A DNA stretch of 64,000 bases from SB11 sp964584305 (GTDB taxonomy: Bacteria; Bacteroidota; Bacteroidia; UBA8524): the NCBI GenBank assembly GCA_964584305.1, contig CAZOZL010000001.1:1-64000 (forward strand). Direction: 5' to 3'. Under the pieces are notes generated by a model, which ran no database searches, was not told the DNA's origin, and saw only the letters and a list, made by a program, of their open reading frames with translations. A program made the position numbers and the translations under genes. Positions 50,953-59,349 of this stretch are shown one piece after another (positions within the stretch are counted from its first letter, which is position 1; every line of letters begins with the position of its first letter).

Positions 50953-51020
50953 ATTAATCAAGATTGAAATCCTATTTTGTACTGTACTATTAAAAGCAAC
51001 GGACTTTAGTCGGTAGTACA
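50953..51020 (+). repeat. Dispersed repeat family B, second plus-strand copy
   Basis: Near-identical to 46072-46138: ATTAATCAAGATTGAAATCC, TATTTTGTACTGTACTATTA, AAAGCAACGGAC. It lies right after the terminator. The rest of the 50853-51333 gap shows no supported gene; a 60-codon frame at 51201-51383 overlaps the next gene out of frame and is not convincing. Confidence 0.6.
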
Positions 51021-51333
51021 ATACTGACGAAGGAAATACATTTATAGGGTGAGGTAAACTTGCGGCAAGTTCTGCATCATAAAATGTACAGATTTATGCT
51101 ATCGCCGCCCCACCCTAATAAAACAACACGTTAAGATATATGAGGTACTGCGCCTCTCTCCTTGGCGAGGGCAATTATTGGCAGATATACCTTGTAACAA
51201 TTGGGTGAGGTTATGAGGAGAAACCACTCTATCCCGTTTTTAGCCTATAAAGTAAGTCGAAAATGGGTATATGCTTATACTACATTGCTTTTGTGTGGCG
51301 TTTTTAGTATATTAATACAAAGGAGAAATTGCG

Positions 51334-52044
51334 ATGAAGAAATTAGAATTGAACTGGTTTACCAAAGGATTACAAGATTTTGAGTATAAAAAATATATAC
51401 TATTAGCGTATTTGCAACACGTACATAAAAACTTTGAGGACAATAAGTTATATCCTCATTTAGCAGAGTTGTACAAGCATTATCAAAGCCTACAAGTGTT
51501 TTTAAAAACCAAAGAAACCATTTATAAAGAGTTCCCCAAAAAACTATCGAGTCTTGATTTTAAGCACTTTAAAATAGAGTATGAAAAAACCATTCACGAT
51601 GGTGCGCTAATAGAAACCATTACCCGTGTGGTAAAATACGCATTACCCAAGCTAAAAACCGAATTAGCCGAAGGTAAAAATCGCTACAATGCTATTGAGG
51701 CAGCCCTATATTTTAGTCCGGTGGGCATTGTGCCAATGTATAAAAGCGAGGGTTATTTGTTGCTTAAAAACGGCAAAGCTAATAGCATTAATGTATATCA
51801 ATACCAAATAGCCTTGTTTGAGAATGCAAGCAACAAGTATAGGGGCATACATACTACATGGGTAGCAAACTATCCCAATAACTTGGTATATACTTTTGAG
51901 GGAATTAAGAAAGAGTTAATAAAAACAAGGGCGGAATTGCCCAACCCTGCAACATACTTGGCTGAGACAAAAAAATATTTCCCGCAAGTTGAAACACTAT
52001 TGCCCATTGCCAAAAGGCTATTGGTGCACAGTATCGCACAATAA
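51334..52044 (+). CDS. Conserved protein of unknown function
   Basis: 236 residues, no signal peptide or membrane helix; mostly helical and Lys/Leu-rich. Landmarks: LNWFTKGLQDFEYKKYILLAYLQ, HFKIEYEKTIHDGALIETI, YFSPVGIVPMYKSEGYLLL, GIHTTWVANYP. This form recurs in Bacteroidota but I know of no assigned role. A strong Shine-Dalgarno AAAGGAG at 51319-51325, 8 nt before the ATG, is unusual for this genome. Ends 1 nt from the convergent secG stop. Confidence 0.68.
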   Translation: MKKLELNWFTKGLQDFEYKKYILLAYLQHVHKNFEDNKLYPHLAELYKHYQSLQVFLKTKETIYKEFPKKLSSLDFKHFKIEYEKTIHDGALIETITRVVKYALPKLKTELAEGKNRYNAIEAALYFSPVGIVPMYKSEGYLLLKNGKANSINVYQYQIALFENASNKYRGIHTTWVANYPNNLVYTFEGIKKELIKTRAELPNPATYLAETKKYFPQVETLLPIAKRLLVHSIAQ

Positions 52045-52045
52045 A

Positions 52046-52369
52046 TTATTCTATTGGTTTCTGTGAGCCTCCTGTATTGCTGGGGGGTACGGCGATATTA
52101 TTAAGCTGTTCATTATTAATAGCTTCTTTTATAGCACCGTCGCTATCATCGCTAATAAAAATGTTAGAACCCATGGCGAGTACAATAATAGCAATAGCTA
52201 AACCCCAAGTAGCTTTCTCAATAAAATCAGAAGTGCGTTTTACCCCAAACGCCAAGTTTGACGATGAAAATTGGGTGGCTAAACCACCGCCCTTAGGCTT
52301 TTGTACCAATACTACTAATATTAATAAAATAGCTGCAAAAATTGTTAAACCTATTGTTAAACCGTACAT
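52046..52369 (-). CDS. secG: Preprotein translocase subunit SecG
   Basis: 107 residues from ATG 52369 (an upstream extension to 52414 runs through a CATCTTTG promoter-like box). Two membrane helices (YGLTIGLTIFAAILLILVVLVQ and ATWGLAIAIIVLAMGSNIF) with the conserved loop KPKGGGLATQFSSSNLAFGVKRTSDFIEKATW. SecG assists SecYEG during protein export. The Gly/Ser/Asn-rich C-terminal tail is normal for this phylum. Downstream of a membrane glycosyltransferase on the same strand. Confidence 0.9.
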   Translation of the reverse strand: MYGLTIGLTIFAAILLILVVLVQKPKGGGLATQFSSSNLAFGVKRTSDFIEKATWGLAIAIIVLAMGSNIFISDDSDGAIKEAINNEQLNNIAVPPSNTGGSQKPIE

Positions 52370-52478
52370 AGTCGTAAATGTCCTTAATTCTAAAATGGAG
52401 GGCAAAGATGCCACTTTTTTTAAATAATTACAATACTCGAACCATTTATAGTAATGCTGCCATTTTGGCGAAATGGTA

Positions 52479-53804
52479 TTATGCTGTTTTCTTTCTTTTG
52501 GCGTGATAGTCCACCAGAGCCTCCCAGCCCAATGCTGCCGCTATAATTAGCAATGGATAAATAGGGATTTTGAAGCGAGCAGCACCTATTGCGCCCGTTA
52601 AAAACCAAATATACACTACAAAAGCTACCAAGTATATTTTATACCACATAGATGTATTACGAACGAATAAATAGCCCAATGCCAAAAGCAGCACAATGCC
52701 ATTAGCAATAGTGCTTAGTAGCATAATAATGATAAGCAATAGGGGCTGTGTGCTTAAAAAACGTTTCAACTCACCCCTATCTCCCTTGCTTATGTAGTGC
52801 ATCAAACCTAAATTATTAGCTTGGGGGATATTGAAAAAGTGTACATAATCAAACCTACCAGGGTCGCCCATAAAATTTACCATCCCCCTTGCGTGGAATT
52901 TTCCATACCCCCATACATCGCCTAAAATAATGGAGGTGGTAGTGTCTTTTATATATTCAGCTTGTTGCTTATAGGTGGGTAGGGTAGCGGCTTTGTTGTT
53001 TATTTGGGCAATGGTACTATCTGCTGCGGCTTCGCCATATTTATTTAGCAAAAAATACTTCGTGTTATAATCTTTTAGGTTTACATGGGTAATGGAGGAG
53101 TAGTGCCTATACCCTGTTTGTTTATAGTTGTGCTGCATCCACAACACAATTACAAGGGGAATAAGCAATACAGAAACGGGCAATAAAAATTTACGGTATT
53201 TTATGCCTACTACAAGCAGTAGCACTATATTTATTACCCAAAAATATAGCATTACAGGCTTGGTAAGCACTGCAAGCGCAAGCAAAATAGTATTAATAAT
53301 AATATACCCCGTTTTTTCAGTATTTTCAAAATACCGCATAAAACAATAAAATGAGGCAATAATAAAAAACTGTAACAGGGTTTCCGTCATTATCATATTG
53401 GCATATAGCAACTGATTGGGGAAGGCTACCCAAAGCACAGCACTCCAAAGGGCAGGCTGCGGTATATGAAAGTTGTTTTTCAATAGTTTATATACCAGCC
53501 ATGCGCTGCAAATACTAAGTATATTTTGCAAAAAAAGCACTGCATATAGCGATGGGATAACGGATGTGATAGCCCAAATAAGTAGCCCATAAAAGGGCGG
53601 GCGTTTGCTGTAATAATCTATTTTTAAGGGTTCGGCAAAATCGTAAGCATATAAACTACCCTGCGATTTAAAATTTTCTGCCTGCCATATATAGTCAATA
53701 CTATCGGGCAACTGGATATTGCCAATTGTGAGTGCCAGCACAAAAAACACGGCGTGTAACACCCCAAAAAACAGCACATACTTTTGCCCTTCGCTTAGTT
53801 TCAT
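52479..53804 (-). CDS. GT-C/ArnT-like membrane glycosyltransferase
   Basis: 441 residues from ATG 53804. About 11-12 hydrophobic segments. The first external loop, LPDSIDYIWQAENFKSQG, has an Asp where GT-C enzymes keep their catalytic base, and DYYSKRPPFYGLLIWAI plus NMIMTETLLQFF match the PMT_2/GT39 pattern. It probably moves a sugar from a polyprenyl phosphate onto a periplasmic acceptor. Relation to the 3.7-8.2 kb cluster is unknown. The 53811-54007 gap holds repeat copies. Confidence 0.75.
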   Translation of the reverse strand: MKLSEGQKYVLFFGVLHAVFFVLALTIGNIQLPDSIDYIWQAENFKSQGSLYAYDFAEPLKIDYYSKRPPFYGLLIWAITSVIPSLYAVLFLQNILSICSAWLVYKLLKNNFHIPQPALWSAVLWVAFPNQLLYANMIMTETLLQFFIIASFYCFMRYFENTEKTGYIIINTILLALAVLTKPVMLYFWVINIVLLLVVGIKYRKFLLPVSVLLIPLVIVLWMQHNYKQTGYRHYSSITHVNLKDYNTKYFLLNKYGEAAADSTIAQINNKAATLPTYKQQAEYIKDTTTSIILGDVWGYGKFHARGMVNFMGDPGRFDYVHFFNIPQANNLGLMHYISKGDRGELKRFLSTQPLLLIIIMLLSTIANGIVLLLALGYLFVRNTSMWYKIYLVAFVVYIWFLTGAIGAARFKIPIYPLLIIAAALGWEALVDYHAKRKKTA

Positions 53805-53900
53805 TCTCAAGGGCGAATATACTCAACTAAGCTACTATAAAATATAGTAAGTCCACACGCCTGTTATACCAACTAAAGTTAGTTGCTTTGCACGGTAATC

Positions 53901-53935
53901 CCTACAAAATAGGGTTTCAATCTTATTAGATATGA
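53901..53935 (-). repeat. Dispersed repeat family B, minus-strand copy
   Basis: Minus strand: CTAATAAGATTGAAACCCTA then TTTTGTAGGGATTACC. It shares the longer flanks of the 28063 copy (CTAATAAG, GATTAC). Confidence 0.5.
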
Positions 53936-53947
53936 GTTGGAGGCTAT

Positions 53948-53972
53948 CTGTCAAATCTTGAAGATTTGACAG
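53948..53972. repeat. Palindromic element family C, perfect copy
   Basis: CTGTCAAATCTT and AAGATTTGACAG, 12-bp arms around a single G. Follows the family B copy. It could act as a bidirectional transcription-ending hairpin, but no T-run follows. Confidence 0.5.
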
Positions 53973-54007
53973 ATTATTAGATTATAGTCAGAATAAAGTC
54001 TTGCCGC

Positions 54008-54619
54008 TTAAACGCCCAAAGTAAGTGTTTCCTTACAAAAATGATACTCGTGGGGTTGGTTGCTTGCAACCAATACCAATCGGTTGGTGGCATATTTTTC
54101 TATAAGGTTTTGATACCACGCTATAGCGGCAGCATCAAAGTTGGTACAAGGCTCGTCAAGCATTAAAACGGGGGTATCGCTAAAAACAGCTAAGGCTATT
54201 TTTACTCTTTGTTTCATGCCCGATGAAAAAAATTTTAATTGTTTATCTATTGAGTTCTGTAAGCCCAAAACAGCTACTATCTCTTCTTTATCTGCTAAAA
54301 AAGCAAGTTTTTTCATGTTGAAATGAAAAGCTATTGTTTCGCGAAGAGTAAACTCTTCTATCAATTCTAAAAACGGCGAGGCAAGGCTAAGGTGTTGGTA
54401 TTTTTGCTCTTCGTTAACTATTTTTCCATTGGTAAACTCGATAGTCCCTTTTGAGATGGACATATAACCCGCTATACACTGCAGCAGGGTTGATTTTCCT
54501 GAACCATTCGCCCCAAGTATAGCATATGAGTTGCCAGAGGTGAAGGAGTGGTTTAAGTCCTTAAAAATCCAGTGGCGGTTAAATCGTTTACCGCAGTTTT
54601 GCAGTTGTATGGTAAACAA
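54008..54619 (-). CDS. ABC transporter ATP-binding protein
   Basis: 203 residues from TTG 54619, six nt after lpxA. Walker A GANGSGKSTLL, Q-loop region, signature FFSSGMKQRVKIALAVF, Walker B VLMLDEPCTNFD. The H-loop region reads LVLVASNQPHEYHF, so the switch His is displaced or lost. Small single-domain ATPase of CcmA-like size, but no permease gene is adjacent. Position at the end of the lipid A operon suggests envelope transport; the partner must be encoded elsewhere. Confidence 0.8.
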   Translation of the reverse strand: MFTIQLQNCGKRFNRHWIFKDLNHSFTSGNSYAILGANGSGKSTLLQCIAGYMSISKGTIEFTNGKIVNEEQKYQHLSLASPFLELIEEFTLRETIAFHFNMKKLAFLADKEEIVAVLGLQNSIDKQLKFFSSGMKQRVKIALAVFSDTPVLMLDEPCTNFDAAAIAWYQNLIEKYATNRLVLVASNQPHEYHFCKETLTLGV

Positions 54620-54625
54620 TGGGTA

Positions 54626-55411
54626 TTAGCGGTTATAGTTATAGCCCTTCATCACTCCCCTATCAGATTCGCGGATGAAACTAATAATTTCATCCCGTTC
54701 TTTGGTGGCGGGGGTTTCTGCCTCAACTATTGAAAGGGCTTTGTTATTGTTATGACCACGCAGATAAAGTATGCGGTAAATTTCTTGAATTTCACTTATT
54801 TTTTCTGTTGAAAAGCCTCTACGCCGAAGCCCTATTGAGTTTATTCCTTCGTATGATAATGGCTCGCGTGCTGCTTTGGTAAATGGGGGTACATCTTTAC
54901 GTACTAATGACCCGCCCGATATCATAGCGTGTTGCCCTATGTTTACAAACTGATGCACTGCTGAAAGTCCTCCTACGATAGCAAAATCACCAATGTTTAT
55001 ATGCCCTGCTAACTGTACCGAGTTGGCTAATATTACATTATCACCAATATTACAATCGTGTGCTATATGCACATACGCCATTACTAAACAGTTATCTCCT
55101 ATTATTGTTTTGCCCGATGCTTCCGTACCTCTATTAATAGTTACGCACTCTCTTATGGTACAGTTATTACCTATAAGGGTTAGAGTATGCTCTCCTTTAA
55201 ACTTTAAATCTTGTGGTATAGCAGAGATTACTGCCCCTGGGTAAATTTTACAGTTTTTGCCTATTCTTGCCCCTTCCATAATGGTAACGTTAGGACCTAT
55301 CCATGTTCCTTCGCCTATTGTTACATTTTTATCAACTGTAACGAAAGGTTCTATAATAACTGTGTCAGCTATTTCTGCTTGTGGGTTAACGTAAGAGAGG
55401 GGTTGGATCAT
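54626..55411 (-). CDS. lpxA: Acyl-[ACP]-UDP-N-acetylglucosamine O-acyltransferase
   Basis: 261 residues. First step of lipid A synthesis: 3-O-acylation of UDP-GlcNAc. Left-handed beta-helix of hexapeptide repeats (GEGTWIGPNVTIMEGARIG, GDNCLVMAYVHIAHDCNIGD), with the catalytic His in AYVHIAHDCNIG. C-terminal helical part (RRRGFSTEKISEIQEIYRILY) is standard. Sixty nt after lpxC/fabZ, same operon. Confidence 0.93.
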   Translation of the reverse strand: MIQPLSYVNPQAEIADTVIIEPFVTVDKNVTIGEGTWIGPNVTIMEGARIGKNCKIYPGAVISAIPQDLKFKGEHTLTLIGNNCTIRECVTINRGTEASGKTIIGDNCLVMAYVHIAHDCNIGDNVILANSVQLAGHINIGDFAIVGGLSAVHQFVNIGQHAMISGGSLVRKDVPPFTKAAREPLSYEGINSIGLRRRGFSTEKISEIQEIYRILYLRGHNNNKALSIVEAETPATKERDEIISFIRESDRGVMKGYNYNR

Positions 55412-55471
55412 ACTATGTATGTTTAGGGCAAATTAAAAGTGTTATTACCGCTATTCAAAATAAAAAAACGT

Positions 55472-56875
55472 TTAGTTCTTGTTTTTATCCTTTACAATCT
55501 GTGCCATCAATTCGGCTTCGGCTACCAGCTTGTTGCCAACGTATGCCTGTCCTTTCATTATACAGATGCCTCTGCGCACGGGTGCCATAAGGTCTAAGCG
55601 CATAACTAAGGTATCACCAGGCACTACTTTTTCTTTGTATTTGGCATTTTCTATTTTTACCAAATAAGTGCTATAATTTTCAGGGTCGGGTACGTTGCTC
55701 AATATTAGTACCCCACCTGTTTGTGCCATTGCTTCTATTTGCAATACACCTGGCATAATGGGATTATCAGGAAAATGCCCTTGAAAAAATCCTTCCACCC
55801 CTGTTACATTTTTTATAGCTACCACGTGTGTGGGGGTTAGCTCCATTACCTTATCTATAAATAGAAAAGGGTATCTATGGGGCAAAAACCGCATTATATC
55901 TACAATATCATAAACGGGTTTTTGGTTGGGGTCGTATTGAGGAACGCTAGCAAGGCTTTTCTTTTTCTTAATCAATTGTTTTATTTTCTTGCCAAACTCA
56001 ACATTTGCTGCATGCCCTGGGCGGGCAGCCATAATTTGTGCTTTTAAGGGCGTTCCTATCAGGGCAAGGTCTCCTATTAAATCAAGTAGTTTATGACGAG
56101 CAGGTTCATTTTGGTAACGCAGGTCAACATTGTTTAATATGCCTTCTTTTTTCACCTTCACGCTTGGTTTGTTAAACAGCTCTGCAAGGTGTGTTAACTC
56201 GCTATCATCAACGGTTTTATCTACTATAACAATAGCATTACTTAAATCCCCCCCTTTTATAAGGTTTTGACTAAGTAGCATTTCTAATTCATGCAAAAAA
56301 CAAAAAGTACGGCAACTTGCTATTTCTTCTTTAAACTCTTTTAATGAGGTTATTGATGCGTGCTGACTGCCCAATACGGGTGAGTTATAATCTACCATTA
56401 CCGTTAGGCGATAATCATCCAAGGGCATCGCTATCATTTCTACTCCCTTATCAGCCTCTATGTACGATATATTTTGTGGTATCGAAAAATAATCACGTTC
56501 AGCGTCTTGCTCCTTTATTCCTATTTTTAAAATCTCATTTACAAAAATTTCGGCACTTCCGTCTAAAATAGGCACTTCAGCACCGTCTAACTGTACTACG
56601 GCATTGTCTATTTCTAACCCCGCAAGCGCAGCCATTGCGTGCTCTACTGTAGCTACGCGAGCCCCGTTTTGCTCTAAAGTAGTACCCCTAGAGGTGTCTA
56701 CCACCAAGTCAACATCCGCATCAATAGTGGGTTGCTCGGGCAAATCTACCCGTTGAAATTTTATACCATGATTTTCGGGTGCTGGCAAAAAGGTCATATT
56801 TACCATTTTACCCGTGTGCAAGCCAATGCCTGAAACTTTTACAGGTCCCTTAATTGTGGTTTGTTTCGCATTCAT
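55472..56875 (-). CDS. lpxC/fabZ: Bifunctional UDP-3-O-acyl-GlcNAc deacetylase / 3-hydroxyacyl-ACP dehydratase
   Basis: 467 residues, a fusion typical of Bacteroidota. LpxC half (1 to about 305): zinc ligands in VATVEHAMAAL, the HKLLD motif in EPARHKLLDLIGDLAL, and GHAANV. FabZ half (about 315-467): LPHRYPFLFIDKV with the catalytic His and GHFPDNPIMPGVLQIEAMAQ with the catalytic Glu. LpxC performs the committed step of lipid A synthesis; FabZ dehydrates 3-hydroxyacyl-ACP, so both use the same acyl pool. Own -7 box TATCTTTG at 56930-56937. Confidence 0.95.
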   Translation of the reverse strand: MNAKQTTIKGPVKVSGIGLHTGKMVNMTFLPAPENHGIKFQRVDLPEQPTIDADVDLVVDTSRGTTLEQNGARVATVEHAMAALAGLEIDNAVVQLDGAEVPILDGSAEIFVNEILKIGIKEQDAERDYFSIPQNISYIEADKGVEMIAMPLDDYRLTVMVDYNSPVLGSQHASITSLKEFKEEIASCRTFCFLHELEMLLSQNLIKGGDLSNAIVIVDKTVDDSELTHLAELFNKPSVKVKKEGILNNVDLRYQNEPARHKLLDLIGDLALIGTPLKAQIMAARPGHAANVEFGKKIKQLIKKKKSLASVPQYDPNQKPVYDIVDIMRFLPHRYPFLFIDKVMELTPTHVVAIKNVTGVEGFFQGHFPDNPIMPGVLQIEAMAQTGGVLILSNVPDPENYSTYLVKIENAKYKEKVVPGDTLVMRLDLMAPVRRGICIMKGQAYVGNKLVAEAELMAQIVKDKNKN

Positions 56876-56929
56876 TATATATAGCTATGTAGCAGATAAA
56901 AAAGAATTATACAAGTTTTATTAAAGGTG

Positions 56930-56937
56930 CAAAGATA
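56930..56937 (-). promoter_or_regulatory. -7 promoter box TATCTTTG, lpxC/fabZ
   Basis: TAnnTTTG match on the minus strand, 54 nt before ATG 56875, inside the 95-nt gap after lpxD. May provide internal transcription of the operon. Confidence 0.5.
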
Positions 56938-56970
56938 GCCCTTTTTTGTTGCCTACTCTTTAAATTATCG

Positions 56971-58017
56971 TCAGGTTTTTTTGTCTTTGCTTAACTCAGC
57001 AACTGTGTTTTCTAATGCTATAATTTGTTTTTCTAATTTGGGTAGGTTTTTAAATAGCACTTGCGATTTAAACCAGCCCGTAATATCAATAGCAGGTGAG
57101 CCATGCCAACCTTTGCCTTTTTCGGTAATACTTTTTCCTATTCCAGCTTGCGCTCCAAATTGCGAGCCATCAGCAATGGTTAAATGCCCCGCAAAACCTA
57201 CCTGCCCACCTATAACACATTGCTTGCCCAGTTTTGTACTGCCCGATACTCCTGTTTGGGCAGCTATTGCCGTATTTTCTCCCAACTCTACATTGTGGGC
57301 TATTTGGATAAGGTTGTCCAGCTTTACTCCTTGTTTTATTATTGTACTACCCATAGTAGCACGGTCTATAGAGCAGTTGCTGCCTATTTCTACATTGTCT
57401 TCAATTATTACATTGCCAGTTTGCGGGATTTTTACATAGGTGCCATCAGCTTGTGGGGCAAACCCAAAACCATCAGAGCCTATTACTGTGCCTGCGTGCA
57501 GTATACAGTTGCTACCAATAATACAGTGCGAGTATATCTTAACCCCCGCATTTATCACGGTATTGTTACCTATATGCACACTATCGCCCACATAAGCATT
57601 AGGATATATTTTTACATTATTGCCAATGGTTACATTTTTACCTATATAGGCAAATGCACCAATATAAGGTTTTGCGCCTATTTTAGCGTTTTCTGATATG
57701 TAGCAAGGCTGCTCCACTCCTTCACGATTATCTTCGGGGTTAAAGTATTTTCCCAGCACTTGTGTAAATGCTGAATAGGGGTCTTCTACTTTTATTAGTG
57801 TTGCGGCAATATTACCCGTAGGCACAAAGTCTTTACTAATTAAAATTGCGGTGGCTTTTGTTTCGTATATAAAAGGCTCGTACTTAGCGTTTGCTAAAAA
57901 AGTGAGTGCGCCCTTTGTTCCTTGTTCTATCTTGCTTACGGTAAAAATCTCAGCATTAGGGTTGCCTTCAATCTCTCCGTCAAACAGTTTGCAAATTTCT
58001 TCTACTTTAATTATCAT
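56971..58017 (-). CDS. lpxD: UDP-3-O-(3-hydroxyacyl)glucosamine N-acyltransferase
   Basis: 348 residues. Third acylation step of lipid A. N-terminal uridine-binding domain (TFLANAKYEPFIYET), a long left-handed beta-helix (GAKPYIGAFAYIGKNVTIGNNVKIYP and further repeats), the catalytic His in LIQIAHNVELGENT, then a short C-terminal helix (FKNLPKLEKQIIALENTV). Second gene of the operon, 34 nt after the HD hydrolase. Confidence 0.93.
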   Translation of the reverse strand: MIIKVEEICKLFDGEIEGNPNAEIFTVSKIEQGTKGALTFLANAKYEPFIYETKATAILISKDFVPTGNIAATLIKVEDPYSAFTQVLGKYFNPEDNREGVEQPCYISENAKIGAKPYIGAFAYIGKNVTIGNNVKIYPNAYVGDSVHIGNNTVINAGVKIYSHCIIGSNCILHAGTVIGSDGFGFAPQADGTYVKIPQTGNVIIEDNVEIGSNCSIDRATMGSTIIKQGVKLDNLIQIAHNVELGENTAIAAQTGVSGSTKLGKQCVIGGQVGFAGHLTIADGSQFGAQAGIGKSITEKGKGWHGSPAIDITGWFKSQVLFKNLPKLEKQIIALENTVAELSKDKKT

Positions 58018-58051
58018 AGTTTGGGTAGGGAAATAATGGGCTAAAATAATA

Positions 58052-59272
58052 TTATTTAGGATAACATAAGTAAAATTTCTCTACTTCACGTTGTAACATA
58101 GGGAAATTATAGTTGTCAGAGGCTAAGGCAATATCTATTACCTTACCATTTTTTTGCAATAAATTTATGCTTACATCTTTATCAGAATACGCATTATTAT
58201 GTACCGAACCTGAAAAAACGTAATACTGCAACTCGCTATCATTTAGGTTTTTGTGTTGTTTCACTGCCTGCATTTTCTCTTCTATCTCAGCGGTAGTAAA
58301 AGCAGTATTTTGTATTCTTATTTTTGGCAACCTACGATTAATGATGCTATTTGCTAAATATGCCAAAGTTTCATCAGTGTGGTGTACCCACGTTTTTATT
58401 GATGCCATAATATCAAAATCGTCTAATTGTGAAAACAGTTCAAGGTTTTTATCTTCCTCGCTAAAATTTTCGCCTGTAATTTTGTTTTGCAAAAAATGGT
58501 TTAATGCAGGTGTAGCAAATAAGTTTACCTCTTGTGCTATCAATTCTTTTGCTCTTTTAAGCAAATGTATTAGTTGCATTTCGGCAGCAACTACGGTTTT
58601 GTGAAGATATACCTGCCAGTACATTAAGCGGCGGGCTATTAAAAACTTCTCTATTGAGTAAATGCCTTTTTCTTCAACTACCAGCTTGTCGTTTTTTACA
58701 TCCAGCATTTTTATAATACGGTCTGACCCTATTACCCCTTCTGATACTCCTGTAAAAAAACTATCCCGCATCAAATAGTCCATCCTATCCATATCCAACT
58801 GGCTGCTTATTAGTTGATGCAAGAATTTTTTAGGATACGCATCAGTAAAAATTTCAATAGCGATAGTTAGCTTGCCCTCAAACTCCTTGTTTAATCGCTG
58901 CATAAACAGCAGTGAAATTTGCTCGTGGTGAATGCCTTGCACTAAGGCGTGCTCAAGGGTGTGCGAAAATGGACCATGCCCAATATCGTGTAATAAAATA
59001 GCTACGCAGGTTGCTTCTGCTTCTTTATCCGTAATTTCAATGTCTTTAAGCCGCAAATTGTCAATAGCATCACGGGTTAGTTTTAATGCTCCCAAAGCAT
59101 GATGAAAACGGGTGTGCAACGCCCCTGGGTACACCAAATGGCTTAACCCCAACTGCTTTATCCTGCGAAGCCGCTGGAAATAGGGGTGTTCTATTAAATC
59201 GAAAAGTAACCCGTAGGGTAGGGTAAGAAACCCATATAAGGGGTCGTTAATTATCTTTTTTTTATTCGTCAT
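58052..59272 (-). CDS. HD domain phosphohydrolase
   Basis: 406 residues from ATG 59272 (longer frames to 59314 run into the promoter). HD metal site: HTRFHHALGA, ILLHDIGHGPFSHTLEHAL, and DMDRMDYLMRDSFF. This is the dGTPase/SAMHD1-like or YdhJ-like branch; the nucleotide substrate is not clear from sequence. Followed by lpxD, a conserved gene order in Bacteroidota. Its 5' leader contains a perfect 12-bp inverted repeat (59280-59310). Confidence 0.88.
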   Translation of the reverse strand: MTNKKKIINDPLYGFLTLPYGLLFDLIEHPYFQRLRRIKQLGLSHLVYPGALHTRFHHALGALKLTRDAIDNLRLKDIEITDKEAEATCVAILLHDIGHGPFSHTLEHALVQGIHHEQISLLFMQRLNKEFEGKLTIAIEIFTDAYPKKFLHQLISSQLDMDRMDYLMRDSFFTGVSEGVIGSDRIIKMLDVKNDKLVVEEKGIYSIEKFLIARRLMYWQVYLHKTVVAAEMQLIHLLKRAKELIAQEVNLFATPALNHFLQNKITGENFSEEDKNLELFSQLDDFDIMASIKTWVHHTDETLAYLANSIINRRLPKIRIQNTAFTTAEIEEKMQAVKQHKNLNDSELQYYVFSGSVHNNAYSDKDVSINLLQKNGKVIDIALASDNYNFPMLQREVEKFYLCYPK

Positions 59273-59279
59273 GCTTATA

Positions 59280-59310
59280 AGCAGATTAATCACTATGCGA
59301 TTAATCTGCT
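59280..59310. promoter_or_regulatory. Perfect 12-bp inverted repeat at the lipid A operon start
   Basis: AGCAGATTAATC and GATTAATCTGCT with a 7-nt spacer, between the -7 box (59312-59319) and the HD gene ATG. It overlaps the expected transcript start, so it could be an operator or a 5' mRNA hairpin that would restrict ribosome access. Confidence 0.45.
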
Positions 59311-59311
59311 G

Positions 59312-59319
59312 CAAAGCTA
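59312..59319 (-). promoter_or_regulatory. -7 promoter box TAGCTTTG, HD-lpx operon
   Basis: TAnnTTTG match on the minus strand directly next to the inverted repeat. No good -33 TTG at normal spacing. Confidence 0.45.
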
Positions 59320-59349
59320 TACAAAAGCGGTTTTTTTTACTATTGCTAA

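Noticed and set aside
51201..51383. 60-codon ORF overlapping the start of the 51334 gene
   Set aside because: Out of frame with a gene that has a strong ribosome-binding site and longer conserved product.
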